Shown piece by piece: positions 10,742 to 19,580 of a DNA stretch of 64,000 nt (positions within the stretch are counted from its first letter, which is position 1; each line of letters starts with the position of its first letter). The DNA lies in assembly GCF_000821085.1 (NCBI RefSeq), contig NZ_CCXR01000001.1:3803001-3867000 (forward strand). The letters run 5' to 3'. The position numbers and the translations under genes were made by a program. The notes beneath the pieces are model-generated. The model made no database searches. It saw only the letters and a program-made list of their open reading frames with translations, and was not told the origin of the DNA. Origin of the DNA: Bacillus sp. B-jedd. Its GTDB lineage: Bacteria > Bacillota > Bacilli > Bacillales > Cytobacillaceae.

Positions 10742-12202
10742 TTACCGATCAGGATCCTTCGGCTGCAGAATCTTTGGCCGCCTGTTCTTGTGGGGAATCG
10801 GCGTCCGGATCAGCACATGCTTGAAGGCTTTCGCGTCAAAAGGGATGAATGGCCATAAGTATGGGACGCCGAAGCTTTTCATCCGGGAGAGATACAAGAC
10901 AACGAGTGCGAAACCGACGACGAGGCCGAGTGTATGGAACAGCGAAGTCGTAATCAGCAGAAACAGGCGGATCAGCCGGTTCGCCAGGCTCAGTTCATAG
11001 CTGGGCGTCGAAAAAGTGCCAATCGCGGCGAGCGCCAAATAAAGGATAACTTCATTTGTCAGCAGCCCGACCTCAACAGCAACCTGCCCAATCATTAACG
11101 CAGCAACGAGTCCCAGCGCAGTCGCGAGCGAGGTCGGCGTATGGATGGCCGCCATCCGCAGCATATCAATCCCAATTTCCACAATGAAAAACTGGAGGAA
11201 CAGAGGGATTTTGCCTGGATCATTCGGCCCGATAAATTTCATATTCTCCGGGACAAGGCTCGGATCAATGACAAGCAGATACCAAAGCGGCAACAGGAAA
11301 AGGGACGCCCATACCGCGACAAACCTCACCATCCGCAAATAGGCGCCGACCAGTGGCTTGTTCCGGTACTCCTCGGCATGCTGAAGATGATCCCAGTACG
11401 TTGTTGGCGTAATGATGACACTCGGCGATCCATCGACGATGACGCACACATGACCTTCATATAAATGGACCGCCGCGGTGTCGGGCCGCTCTGTATAGCG
11501 GACAGCGGGAAACGGGTTCCAGTGCTTGCCGGTTATGAATTCTTCGACTGTTTTCTCAGCCATCGGCAGGCCATCGGTATCAATCGAGGACAGCTTATCC
11601 TTTATTGAGATAACCAAATCATTGTCAGCGATGTCGTCTATATAACAAAGAATCATATCGGTCTTGGAACGCCGCCCTGCCTGGATATACTCCATTCTGA
11701 GCGTCCTATCGCGGACACGGCGCCTGATCAGGGCCGTATTAAAGACAATCGTTTCAACAAAGCCATCCCGGGAACCTCGGACAACCCGCTCCGTATCCGG
11801 TTCTTCCGGCCCCCTGACCGGGTATGTCCGGGCATCTATCAGAATGATTTCCTCTTCCCCATCCACGACGAGCGCAGTCGGACCAGCCAGAACGGTATCG
11901 ACTGCCTTGTCAAGGTCAGCAGTCGAATCCAGTTCGATGTACGGTATATACGTTTTCATCATTTCTTTAATTGTTACATCCTTGAGCTGCTCCTGCTTCA
12001 AGTTAGCCATGAATTTCAAAAGCAGATGGAGCATATCATCCTTTACAAGCCCGTCAATCATGAACAATGCCATTTTGCGGCCGGCGTACTCCACTTCCAA
12101 ATGAATGACATCGAAACTCTTCCCCACCCCGAGCTCATTTTTCAAAAATGCCGCATTCGCTTCAAGGCTTGCACTTACTTTATTTTTCACTTCCGTTTGC
12201 AT
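10742..12202 (-). CDS. spoVAF: Stage V sporulation protein AF (GerA family)
   Basis: A 486-aa protein of the GerA/SpoVAF family. It has an N-terminal cytosolic half (about 1-280, with LIDARTYPVRGPEEPDTERVVRGSRDGF) and a C-terminal half with about five membrane helices. In Bacillus, SpoVAF sits in the spore inner membrane and supports germinant signalling and DPA release. It is normally the last gene of the spoVA operon; here no other spoVA gene is in the window. The start is ATG at 12202 preceded by GAGGGG; an ATG at 12262 has no ribosome binding site. The product (486 aa) is close to the B. subtilis length. Confidence 0.85.
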   Translation of the reverse strand: MQTEVKNKVSASLEANAAFLKNELGVGKSFDVIHLEVEYAGRKMALFMIDGLVKDDMLHLLLKFMANLKQEQLKDVTIKEMMKTYIPYIELDSTADLDKAVDTVLAGPTALVVDGEEEIILIDARTYPVRGPEEPDTERVVRGSRDGFVETIVFNTALIRRRVRDRTLRMEYIQAGRRSKTDMILCYIDDIADNDLVISIKDKLSSIDTDGLPMAEKTVEEFITGKHWNPFPAVRYTERPDTAAVHLYEGHVCVIVDGSPSVIITPTTYWDHLQHAEEYRNKPLVGAYLRMVRFVAVWASLFLLPLWYLLVIDPSLVPENMKFIGPNDPGKIPLFLQFFIVEIGIDMLRMAAIHTPTSLATALGLVAALMIGQVAVEVGLLTNEVILYLALAAIGTFSTPSYELSLANRLIRLFLLITTSLFHTLGLVVGFALVVLYLSRMKSFGVPYLWPFIPFDAKAFKHVLIRTPIPHKNRRPKILQPKDPDR

Positions 12203-12379
12203 CTTCCCCTCAGCTCCATTTGGCAAAAGTATTTTCCAAAAACTACATATCATCTTAGCCATGACGGAGCATATTCATACTTTCGCTAAAAAGGGATAAT
12301 TAATTTGAAATTTCAAAAAACGAGGCATGAACGTTGGATTTTTGTGGTAAAATTAAGAGAGTTCTTTTTTGCAGGAGGG

Positions 12380-12733
12380 ATGAACATAAGCAAAAAATCT
12401 GCCAGGAAGCCGATGTTGATTATTACCGTTGCCACGGTCCTCCTTTATTCGTTTCTATTCCTGCCTTACAAAAAGCCTGATAAATTCGAGGGTTTCCCGG
12501 TCCCAAGGTTCGCAAAGGTGGCCAATGAAAAAAGCAAGGTCACAACCTATGATTGGTCCCATGCTTCAGAGGAAAACGGCCTGCCTATCACCTACCTCCT
12601 TAGAATCAAGCTGGCCGGCTGGAAACAGGTAACGCAGGAGGGCGCCATGACGGTTTACAGCAAAGACGGCCGTGAAATTGAAGTGACGTCACTGACCGAT
12701 TACCTTGGAGTGGCTGAAAGGGATTCCGAATAG
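12380..12733 (+). CDS. small membrane-anchored protein, unknown
   Basis: Not recognised. About 117 aa: a basic N-terminus (KKSARKP), one membrane helix (MLIITVATVLLYSFLFLPY) and an extracytoplasmic domain of about 80 residues ending in TSLTDYLGVAERDSE. AGGAGG lies only 1 nt before the ATG at 12380, so the true start is uncertain. The ATG at 12413 (AGGAAG upstream) is a plausible alternative that would begin at the membrane helix. It diverges from spoVAF across a short intergenic region, but a sporulation role is not shown. Confidence 0.6.
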   Translation: MNISKKSARKPMLIITVATVLLYSFLFLPYKKPDKFEGFPVPRFAKVANEKSKVTTYDWSHASEENGLPITYLLRIKLAGWKQVTQEGAMTVYSKDGREIEVTSLTDYLGVAERDSE

Positions 12734-12785
12734 GCCAACGCGGCACGGAACCCATTCGCCAAACGTATAACTGCCTCTTTCCAAA

Positions 12786-12842
12786 GAAGAAAAAGACCGG
12801 TCCGGAACCTTTATTCAGGCTCCGAATCGGTCTTTTTCTTTT
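12786..12842. terminator. bidirectional terminator overlapping the speD stop
   Basis: AAAAAGACCG...CGGTCTTTTT with an inner stem GGAGCC/GGTTCC. The speD stop codon lies in the loop, so the last codons of speD are part of the hairpin. T-runs exist in both directions. Confidence 0.85.
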
Positions 12843-13707
12843 GCACTTCAGATTCAAGGTTATCACGAAACGCTTTCGCCGCATTTTTATCAAAACTGCC
12901 TTGGTACATATTTTTGCCATAAAAAATTTCGTCCATTTCCCATTTGATGCTTTCCTCAATCTCCTGGCGTTGATCCTCGGTCAGTTTTTCCTTTGTGTAA
13001 CCAAACAAGTAATTGTTCAAATCAAAATCGCGGAGCTTACATTTCGTATGGAAAATATGTTCCTGGTACACGTTCACGTCAATCATCTGATAGCGGTCAA
13101 TGACTTCATCTGGGATGTAATTCTGGATTGAAGAAATTTCATGGTCGATGAACAGTTTGTAGCCTTCCTTGTCACGCGTGAATCCGCGGACCCGGTAATC
13201 CATCGTCATCACGTCCGTCTCAAATGAATGGATTAAATAGTTGAGCGCCTTCAGCGGCGAAATTTCCCCGCAAGTTGAAACATCAATATCGGCGCGGAAT
13301 GTGCTGATCCCTTCGTCAGGGTGATACTCCGGATACGTGTGAACGGTGATATGGCTTTTGTCGAGCGCAATCGTCACATTGCTTGGCAGCGGTCCTGGCG
13401 ATTCCTCGAAAACTTCGGTCGGCACCTCAACAACCGGCCCTTCCGACACTAGCATTGTGACACTCGCTCCTTGTGGCACATAATCCTGCTTCGCCACATT
13501 CAGGACATTTGCGCCAATGATATCGGCAACTTGTTTCAGAATCCTCGTCAGCCGATCCGCATTATACCGCTCATCAATATACTCAATATAGGCCTCCCGC
13601 TCTTCCTTCGTCTGCGTATAACAAATATCGTACATATTGAAACTCAGCGACTTCGTCAAATTATTGAAACCATGCAGTTCTACCCGTTGTTGCGGCGTAA
13701 AATCCAT
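12811..13707 (-). CDS. speD: S-adenosylmethionine decarboxylase proenzyme, E. coli type
   Basis: Makes decarboxylated AdoMet, the aminopropyl donor for spermidine. The 298-aa proenzyme self-cleaves; the site is visible as [12 protein letters not shown] with Ser118 becoming the pyruvoyl group (E. coli cleaves at Lys111-Ser112). Length and sequence are those of the long E. coli class, not the roughly 126-aa SpeD familiar from B. subtilis. The conserved Cys block [22 protein letters not shown] is intact. No spermidine synthase gene is adjacent. Confidence 0.9.
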   Translation of the reverse strand: MDFTPQQRVELHGFNNLTKSLSFNMYDICYTQTKEEREAYIEYIDERYNADRLTRILKQVADIIGANVLNVAKQDYVPQGASVTMLVSEGPVVEVPTEVFEESPGPLPSNVTIALDKSHITVHTYPEYHPDEGISTFRADIDVSTCGEISPLKALNYLIHSFETDVMTMDYRVRGFTRDKEGYKLFIDHEISSIQNYIPDEVIDRYQMIDVNVYQEHIFHTKCKLRDFDLNNYLFGYTKEKLTEDQRQEIEESIKWEMDEIFYGKNMYQGSFDKNAAKAFRDNLESEVQKKKTDSEPE

Positions 13708-13982
13708 GATGCAATCCCCCTCTGCATTCCGTAAATATTGTTATAATACCCAACCTCTTGTCAAAAAAAACAGCCTCGTGGCTGGCACCCTTGCAGGACG
13801 CTTTCTTCCAGGCCTATTGGCACGGATTCATATTCTTTACACCCAATTGCTGTCACAAAACGTTTGAAATAAGGAAGGTTTCCACCATCGATTCCTTGTT
13901 AAAATAAGGTTATAAATAAGCCTTCCGTCAACGAGGGCGAACCGCTCTTGATTGGCGGGATTAATGTGAGAGGGAGAAGGCT

Positions 13983-14444
13983 ATGAAGTATACTAAACTT
14001 TTGCTGCTCATGCTGGCGATTTTGGCCATCGGCATCATTTCGGCCTGCAGCTCAAACTCGGCAAAGACCGATGAGCTCAAGCTTGATCCAAAGCATGCCG
14101 CATTGCCTGATTATGTCCTGGCAACCCCGGAAAAGGTGCAGGAAACATATGTAATGGCTTCGGAATATCCTGAAGTCCTTGCATCAGTACCATGCTATTG
14201 CAGCTGCGGCGTCGGCGCGGGCCATAAAAGCAACCTTGATTGTTTCGTAAAAGGCATCGGAGATAAAAACGCTATAACCGAGTGGGATGACCACGGCACC
14301 GCTTGAGACATTTGTGTCAATATCGCCCGGGAGGCGGTACAAATGAAGCAAGACGGTAAAGGCCTGAAGGAAATCCACGAAGCAATTGTTGATGAATACT
14401 CCTCCTACGGAGAAGGAACTCCAACACCTGTACCATCCAAATAA
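13983..14444 (+). CDS. PCYCGC-motif lipoprotein, candidate selenoprotein (copy 1)
   Basis: A 153-codon gene with an in-frame TGA at codon 108 (14304-14306). Reading through gives a complete protein ending SYGEGTPTPVPSK. Residues 1-22 are a lipoprotein signal (ISAC). PCYCSCG lies at 70-76, followed by GHKSNLDCF. The TGA lies in WDDHGTA-U-DIC, so read-through forms a U-x-x-C redox or metal pair; family members that I recall have Cys there. A SECIS-like hairpin starts 3 nt after the TGA. Copy 2 shares every one of these traits. The gene has a good ribosome binding site (GGGAGAAGG) and a terminator directly after the distal stop at 14442, not after the TGA. The family function is unknown; the location argues for copper or thiol chemistry at the membrane surface. 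Confidence 0.85.
14309..14345 (+). promoter_or_regulatory. SECIS-like hairpin, PCYCGC copy 1
   Basis: Directly downstream of the TGA at 14304. The outer stem CATTTGT/ACAAATG (7 bp) and inner stem ATCGCC/GGCGGT (6 bp, one G-U pair) have a 6-nt 5' bulge between them. The apical loop CGGGA lies 22-26 nt after the TGA, in the window used by bacterial SelB-dependent SECIS elements. Confidence 0.75.
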
Positions 14445-14451
14445 GCTAAAT

Positions 14452-14478
14452 GCAGCCTCTCCACCATGGAGGGGCTTT
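14452..14478 (+). terminator. terminator after PCYCGC copy 1
   Basis: AGCCTCTCC/GGAGGGGCT hairpin followed by TTTG-TTTT. Confidence 0.8.
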
Positions 14479-14554
14479 TGTTTTGCAAACGAAACGGCGG
14501 ACGGCAAAGCGTAGCTCAGTTAATGTTGTGATGATTATTTAAGATTCTATTCGA

Positions 14555-14953
14555 CCGGACAGGTGATTTTTATTGGTTGCGGGCGTTGAGCCCGGATTCT
14601 ATTCGACCGCACCAGCGATTTTTCCTCGCTACGGGCGTTTAGACTCGTTCTATTCGACCGGACGAACGATTTTTCCACGCTGCGGGTGTTTAGACTCGTT
14701 CTATTCGACCGGCCGAACGATTTTTCCACGCTGCGGGTGTTTAGACTCGTTCTATTCGACCGCACCAGCGATTTTTACTCGCTACGGGCGTTTAGACTCG
14801 TTCTATTCGACCGCGCCAGCGATTTTTACTTGCTACGGGCGTTTAGACTCGTTCTATTCGACCGGACGAGCAATTTTTCACCGCTACGGGCGTTTAGACT
14901 GCTTCTATTCGACCGGGCAGACAACTTTTCTCGTTTACGGGCGTTTAGCCTAG
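14555..14953. repeat. 51-bp tandem repeat array A
   Basis: Eight head-to-tail units, each beginning TTCTATTCGACCG, start at 14555, 14597, 14648, 14699, 14750, 14801, 14852 and 14903. The period is exactly 51 bp except for a 9-bp shorter first unit. Because 51 is divisible by three, long open frames appear on both strands, but none has a ribosome binding site. It fills most of the 680-bp gap between the two PCYCGC genes. Confidence 0.9.
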
Positions 14954-15127
14954 GCTCCTCCAGCACATAAAAGAACAAACCCGGATTGTTCGAAATTCGT
15001 TAACTGTTTCTCGATACTTTCTGCACATTTCTCCTTCAATATATAGTCATACGGCTAGTACCGTGCTTAGTTATAGCAAAAAAACGCACGTTGCCCCCAT
15101 CACTACTACTTACAAAAGGAGAAGCGT

Positions 15128-15580
15128 ATGAAACGATCAAGATTCTTGCTCCTGATTATTGCAATTCTTGCCATCGGGGTCATTTCAGCCTGCAACTCTT
15201 TGGATACCGAAAGCGTGAAGCTCGATCCGAAGCACGCGGCATTGCCCGATTTTGTCACTCAGTCCTCAAAGAAGGTCCAGGAAACCTATGTGCTGGCCGG
15301 GGAATATCCGGAAGTGCTTGAATCCGTTCCGTGTTATTGCGGCTGCGGGGCCGAATCCGGGCATGAAAGCAACCTTGACTGCTTTGTTGCCGGCATGGAC
15401 GGCAGCACTGTAACTGAATGGGATCAACATGGAATATCGTGAGACATCTGTGTGAATATCGCCCGGGAGGCGGTAATGATGAAACAAAACGGCAAAGATC
15501 TCAAAGAAATCCACGAAAAAATCGTTGACCACTATTCATCTTATGGCGAAGGGACTCCAACCCCTGTCCCATCCAAGTAA
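15128..15580 (+). CDS. PCYCGC-motif lipoprotein, candidate selenoprotein (copy 2)
   Basis: A 150-codon paralogue of the gene at 13983 with an in-frame TGA at codon 105 (15440-15442). Signal peptide and lipobox ISAC end at Cys22; PCYCGCG is at 68-74; GHESNLDCF follows. The TGA sits in WDQHGIS-U-DIC, the same place as in copy 1. The tail after the TGA (NIAREAVMMKQNGKDLKEIH...PVPSK) is as well conserved between the copies as the part before it, which would not persist if the TGA were a true stop. AAGGAG lies 6 nt before the ATG. A terminator follows the distal TAA. The two copies flank repeat array A, which suggests local duplication. Confidence 0.85.
15445..15481 (+). promoter_or_regulatory. 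SECIS-like hairpin, PCYCGC copy 2
   Basis: The inner stem ATCGCC/GGCGGT and loop CGGGA are identical to copy 1 and at the same distance from the TGA. The outer stem is CATC/GATG: relative to copy 1 a T-A pair has become C-G, a compensatory change, while two inner pairs of the outer stem are lost. Confidence 0.75.
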
Positions 15581-15595
15581 TCTTGAAACCACACC

Positions 15596-15634
15596 AAAAA
15601 GCATTCGCAACGATTCGGCCGCGAATGCTTTTTT
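15596..15634. terminator. bidirectional terminator between PCYCGC copy 2 and the Csp-like gene
   Basis: AAAAAGCATTCGC...GCGAATGCTTTTT perfect stem with T-runs in both directions, between convergent genes. Confidence 0.9.
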
Positions 15635-15639
15635 ATTTA

Positions 15640-15969
15640 TCAAGCTGCCATCTTCCTGCAAACTTCAGCGCAGCGGAAGCAAGCCTCGGCGCATTTTTGA
15701 CAATGGTCATGGCTATGCTTCTGGCACTCCTCGCCGCAAGCCTCGCAAATTTCGGCGCACAAGGCGCAAACTTGTTTTGCAAAAGGCGAATTGGACTGCA
15801 TGGCCTTCACCGCGAAAGCACAAATATCCGCGCACTCCCTGTCTGTCCGGATACAATCAGCCATCATCTTGACATCCTCCTCGCGCAGGCAGGCGTCGTA
15901 ACACGTATTGCATGCTTCCATGCACGCAATACACGCTTCAATACACTCTTGATACATCTGGTTCTTCAT
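15640..15969 (-). CDS. Cys-rich four-helix copper-binding protein (DUF326, Csp-like)
   Basis: A 109-aa cytosolic protein with about 20 cysteines spaced as in amphipathic helices (ECIEACIACMEACNTCYDAC; CALCAEICEACGEEC; CQKCAEACFRCAEVC). This is the pattern of the DUF326/YhjQ family and copper-storage proteins, whose four-helix bundles hold many Cu(I) ions in the core. No signal peptide is visible, so storage or buffering in the cytoplasm is inferred. A strong AAAGGAGGTGG ribosome binding site precedes ATG at 15969. It sits just downstream of copA but has its own upstream region, in which I see no CsoR-type operator. Confidence 0.85.
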   Translation of the reverse strand: MKNQMYQECIEACIACMEACNTCYDACLREEDVKMMADCIRTDRECADICAFAVKAMQSNSPFAKQVCALCAEICEACGEECQKHSHDHCQKCAEACFRCAEVCRKMAA

Positions 15970-16109
15970 TCTTCCACCTCCTTTTTTTCCTGCTTTTTTC
16001 TGTTACCCCTGACGGTTTTGTTTAAACGGATAATTTTTTTAACTAAGAGTTGTGGCTAATTTGGGATTAGGTCCCTTCCGCCAATGACTCCAAGGCCGAT
16101 TTTGCCCAC

Positions 16110-16141
16110 AAAAAGAGCCAATCCAGAGGGGAAAGGGCTCC
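16110..16141 (-). terminator. copA terminator
   Basis: GAGCC...GGCTC hairpin followed by TTTTT in the minus direction, shortly after the copA stop. Confidence 0.7.
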
Positions 16142-16161
16142 CCACTGAATTAGCTTTATTA

Positions 16162-18600
16162 TTACAGTTTTACCTTCTGCAGCCTTAACGCATTCAGCAC
16201 AACTGAAACCGAGCTGAACGCCATTGCCGCTCCCGCGAGCCACGGTGCGAGAAAGCCAAGCGCCGCGACCGGGATGCCCAGCGTATTGTAACCGAATGCC
16301 CAGAACAGGTTTTGTTTGATGTTTCGGATCGTCAGCTTGCTCATGAAAATGGCATCCGCAATGCTGTTCAAGTCGCCGCGGATTAGTGTAATGTCCGCCG
16401 CTTCCATCGCGACATCTGTCCCGGTGCCGATGGCCATGCCGATATCGGCAATGGCAAGCGCAGGCGCGTCATTGATTCCATCTCCGACCATGGCGACTTT
16501 TTTGCCGGCAGCCTGAAGCTTCTTCACTTCTTCCGCTTTGCCCTCAGGCAGGACTTCAGCGATGACATTGTCGATGCCTGCTTCGGCCGCAATCGCCAAG
16601 GCGGTCTGCTTGTTATCACCGGTAATCATGATGACTTCAAGCCCGAGATCCTTCAGCCTCCTGACAGCTGCTTTCGATGTATCCTTAATCGTATCGGCAA
16701 CCGCGACAATGCCAGCATATTGCCCATCGACAGCAATCAGCATCGCTGTTTTGCCTTCCCGTTCAAGCTCTTCCATTTTTGCAAAAGCGGCCTCCACACT
16801 GACGTTGAATTTCGCCATCAGCTTTCGGGTTCCCGCGAGCAGCTCGCGTCCGCCAACTGCAGCCTTAATTCCATATCCCGGTATGGCTTCAAACGATTCT
16901 ACCGGCTGCAACCCGATCCCTTTTTCCTGGATGCCCCGGACGATCGCCTGGGCCAGCGGATGTTCGGACTGTTTTTCAGCAGAGCCTACAAGCGTAAGCA
17001 GTTCCGATTCTTCCACCACCCCGGCCCCAATGACATCTGTCAAAACCGGTTCCCCGTTCGTCACCGTCCCGGTTTTGTCTAAAACCACGGTTGTAATCCG
17101 ATGGGTCTGTTCCAGATGTTCGCCGCCTTTAAAAAGGATTCCATATTCCGCCGCCCGGCCAGAACCAGCCATAATCGAAGTCGGCGTCGCGAGGCCAAGG
17201 GCGCATGGGCAGGCGATAACCAGGACGGCAATCATATTTTCAAGCGCCTCGGCAAAATTGCCTGGCGAAGCCCAGAAGTACCAGATCAGAAACGTCAAAA
17301 CCGCGATCCCGACAACAACCGGCACGAAAATCCCGGAAATTTTGTCGGCGAGCCGCTGAATTGGCGCCTTCGAACCTTGCGCCTCTTCCACCACTTTAAT
17401 AATCTGCGCAAGCGCGGTGTCCTTACCAACCTTTGTTGCTTCTATTTTGATAAAGCCGTTTTTGTTAATTGTCGCGCCAATGACTCCGTCGCCAACCGTT
17501 TTGTCGACAGGGACGCTTTCCCCGGTCAGCATCGATTCGTCGATTGCCGACTGGCCCTCAACAATTTTGCCATCAACAGGGATTTTCTCACCTGGCTTCA
17601 CGTGGATAATGTCACCGACGAGCACATCCTCAAGCGGCACCACTACTTCCGCGCCATTCCGCTCAACAATCGCTGTCTTTGCCTGGAGGCCCATCAGCTT
17701 TTTAATCGCTTCTGAGGACCTTCCTTTTGCTTTGGCCTCGAACAGCTTGCCGAGGAGGATAAGCGTAATCAGGACCGCACTCGTCTCAAAATAAAGCTCT
17801 GGCATGTGCGTGCTGTTTCCGAGTGACGCGATTGACTGATAAAGACTGTAAAAATAGGCGGCCGATGTACCGAGCGCGACGAGTACATCCATGTTCGCGC
17901 TGCCGTTTTTTAAAGCTTTATAGGCCCCCACGTAAAATTGGCCCCCGATGTAAAATTGGACAGGCGTTGCCAACAAAAACTGCACCCACGGATTCATGAA
18001 CGCATCCGGCACATATATGAACGAAGTAAACGAGAAATGGCCCACCATCGACCAAAGGAGCGGCAATGAGAGAATCAGCGAGAAGATGAACTTATTCGTC
18101 TGCCTCTTGATTTCCCGCTGGCGGTGATCCGCTGTTTCTTCACTGCTTTTTTCTTCTTTCAAAATAGCCCCGTAACCGAGTGCTTCGACCTTTTTAATGA
18201 TATCCCGTTCGGACAGGACAGATGGATTGTATTCAACGGACGCTTTTTCAAGCGCCAGATTGACGGACGCTTTCGCCACGCCTTCCATCCTGTTCAGGCC
18301 TTTTTCTATCCTTGTTGAACAGGCAGCACACGTCATGCCGGTAATATCGAATTCCTTTTTCTCAGCGATAACATCATATCCGAGGTCACGGACCTTCTTT
18401 TCGAGGGCTTCAACATTCGTGACAGCCGGGTCGAATTTTACTGCTGCGCGCTCAAGGGCGAGATTGACATTCGCCTCTCCGACTCCGTCCATCCTTTTCA
18501 GCCCTTTTTCAATCCGAACAGCGCAGGCCGCGCATGTCATCCCTGTAATTTGCATCGTCGTTTCTTTTTGCGCTTTTGATGCTGCTGTCGCCTGACTCAT
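16162..18600 (-). CDS. copA: Copper-exporting P1B-type ATPase
   Basis: An 812-aa Cu(I)-translocating ATPase of the cytoplasmic membrane. Two N-terminal HMA domains carry MTCAAC metal sites (Cys23/Cys26 and Cys91/Cys94). The membrane metal site [12 protein letters not shown], phosphorylation loop DKTGT, nucleotide-binding HP pair (EHPLAQAI) and hinge [10 protein letters not shown] are intact. ATG at 18600 has AAGGAG about 10 nt upstream. A CsoR-type operator lies 17 bp upstream of the start. CopZ and CsoR are encoded just upstream on the same strand but separated by a terminator, so copA has its own copper-inducible promoter. Confidence 0.97.
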   Translation of the reverse strand: MSQATAASKAQKETTMQITGMTCAACAVRIEKGLKRMDGVGEANVNLALERAAVKFDPAVTNVEALEKKVRDLGYDVIAEKKEFDITGMTCAACSTRIEKGLNRMEGVAKASVNLALEKASVEYNPSVLSERDIIKKVEALGYGAILKEEKSSEETADHRQREIKRQTNKFIFSLILSLPLLWSMVGHFSFTSFIYVPDAFMNPWVQFLLATPVQFYIGGQFYVGAYKALKNGSANMDVLVALGTSAAYFYSLYQSIASLGNSTHMPELYFETSAVLITLILLGKLFEAKAKGRSSEAIKKLMGLQAKTAIVERNGAEVVVPLEDVLVGDIIHVKPGEKIPVDGKIVEGQSAIDESMLTGESVPVDKTVGDGVIGATINKNGFIKIEATKVGKDTALAQIIKVVEEAQGSKAPIQRLADKISGIFVPVVVGIAVLTFLIWYFWASPGNFAEALENMIAVLVIACPCALGLATPTSIMAGSGRAAEYGILFKGGEHLEQTHRITTVVLDKTGTVTNGEPVLTDVIGAGVVEESELLTLVGSAEKQSEHPLAQAIVRGIQEKGIGLQPVESFEAIPGYGIKAAVGGRELLAGTRKLMAKFNVSVEAAFAKMEELEREGKTAMLIAVDGQYAGIVAVADTIKDTSKAAVRRLKDLGLEVIMITGDNKQTALAIAAEAGIDNVIAEVLPEGKAEEVKKLQAAGKKVAMVGDGINDAPALAIADIGMAIGTGTDVAMEAADITLIRGDLNSIADAIFMSKLTIRNIKQNLFWAFGYNTLGIPVAALGFLAPWLAGAAMAFSSVSVVLNALRLQKVKL

Positions 18601-18616
18601 TTCTGCTCAACTCCTT

Positions 18617-18635
18617 TATACCCATACGGGGTATA
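18617..18635. promoter_or_regulatory. CsoR-type operator, copA
   Basis: TATACCCATACGGGGTATA, a near-perfect inverted repeat of the G-tract type bound by CsoR (TACCC-N4-GGGTA), immediately upstream of the copA ribosome binding site. Confidence 0.85.
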
Positions 18636-18643
18636 TTTTGTTT

Positions 18644-18676
18644 AAAAAAGGAACGTGCCAGTTCAGTCCGGGCACG
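18644..18676 (-). terminator. csoR-copZ terminator
   Basis: CGTGCC/GGCACG stem followed by CCTTTTTT in the minus direction, between copZ and the copA operator. Confidence 0.75.
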
Positions 18677-18722
18677 CGCCTTCCACTGGTAAACTCCGCA
18701 CGAGGTTCCCCCAGTCTTATCC

Positions 18723-18929
18723 TTACACTACGTCATATCCCTGGTCTTCGATTGTTTCCTTAATTTTATCAAGGGATACCGCATCATTTTTATATTCAAC
18801 TGCGACTGTTTTCTCCTTCAAGTCAACCAGGACGCGCTCGACGCCATCCAGCTTACCGACGCTTCCTTCAACCGCTTTTACGCAATGGCCGCAAGACATG
18901 CCTTCAACATTCAATAGAGCTTTTTCCAT
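18723..18929 (-). CDS. copZ: Copper chaperone CopZ
   Basis: A 68-aa ferredoxin-like HMA protein that carries Cu(I) to CopA. The metal site MSCGHC puts ligands at Cys13 and Cys16, with the typical VEGMxCxHC context and C-terminal IEDQGYDV. It lies 59 bp downstream of csoR and is followed by a terminator, so csoR and copZ form one copper-inducible unit. Confidence 0.95.
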   Translation of the reverse strand: MEKALLNVEGMSCGHCVKAVEGSVGKLDGVERVLVDLKEKTVAVEYKNDAVSLDKIKETIEDQGYDVV

Positions 18930-18988
18930 TAGAAAGTTCCCCTTTCGGATTTAAAATAAATTTACTTCCCGCCGGCAATTACCTGGCG

Positions 18989-19390
18989 TTATTTTTTCAT
19001 CATTCTTTGAATGGTCACCAGCAGTTCGTCAATCACTTCATCATCGCCTTCCTGAATCCGTTCAACGATACAGCTTTTCATATGGCCTTCAAAAAGAAGT
19101 TTTGCGACGGAATTAAGTGCGGCCTGGGTTGCGGAAATCTGCGTAATGACATCATCGCAATACGTATCCTTTTCAATCAGGCCCTTGATCCCGCGAATTT
19201 GTCCCTCAATCCGGTTCAGCCGCGAAACCAACTTGCGTTTCGTTTCCTCCGAATGATGGCTTTTCCGGGCAGAACCTTCATGACAACATTGATCTTCGCA
19301 ATTTCCAAGTTCAGCCACGCGTTTCTCCTCAAGATCGGCTTCGCTGGGTGCTTTAGCAGACACCTGCTCTTCAGGATTTAAAAGATTCAT
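18989..19390 (-). CDS. csoR: Copper-sensing repressor CsoR with Cys-rich N-terminal extension
   Basis: A 133-aa member of the CsoR/RcnR four-helix family. The canonical Cu(I) ligands are Cys78, His103 and Cys107 (TYCDDV; EGHMKSC). The DNA-binding face R-x-x-RIEGQIRGI is intact. The core aligns from about residue 48. The first 47 residues are an extension containing Cys31, Cys35 and Cys36 and HH at 45-46, unusual for CsoR and possibly an extra metal site. The chosen start is ATG at 19390 with AGGAGG 8 nt upstream. Its own operator (19418-19435) indicates autoregulation. Confidence 0.93.
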   Translation of the reverse strand: MNLLNPEEQVSAKAPSEADLEEKRVAELGNCEDQCCHEGSARKSHHSEETKRKLVSRLNRIEGQIRGIKGLIEKDTYCDDVITQISATQAALNSVAKLLFEGHMKSCIVERIQEGDDEVIDELLVTIQRMMKK

Positions 19391-19417
19391 TCCATCGCCT
19401 CCTGATTTCAATTTAAC

Positions 19418-19435
19418 ATACCCCCATATGGTATA
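19418..19435. promoter_or_regulatory. CsoR-type operator, csoR-copZ
   Basis: ATACCCCCATATGGTATA upstream of csoR; same TACCC...GGTA architecture as the copA operator. Confidence 0.8.
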
Positions 19436-19580
19436 TCAAGTATCTTATATTATTAATTGTGTACAAAATTTGACAATTATCCCCTTAATATTTTTCCCAT
19501 ATAAAGTAATTGTCTATTTCCAATCTTATAAAAAAATGTGCATAAACCGCGCACAAATTAATGCTCTGTTATCTTTGATT

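Noticed and set aside
14555..14953. Possible CRISPR array (also at 26930 and 54426)
   Set aside because: Units are contiguous and homologous over the whole 51 bp; there are no unique spacers and no cas genes nearby.
13983..15580. UGA read as tryptophan (altered genetic code)
   Set aside because: Many genes in the window end at TGA normally, and the TGAs in question align with Cys positions rather than Trp.
16538..17359. 273-codon open frame on + opposite copA
   Set aside because: Shadow frame created by the codon usage of copA; no recognisable domain or ribosome binding site.
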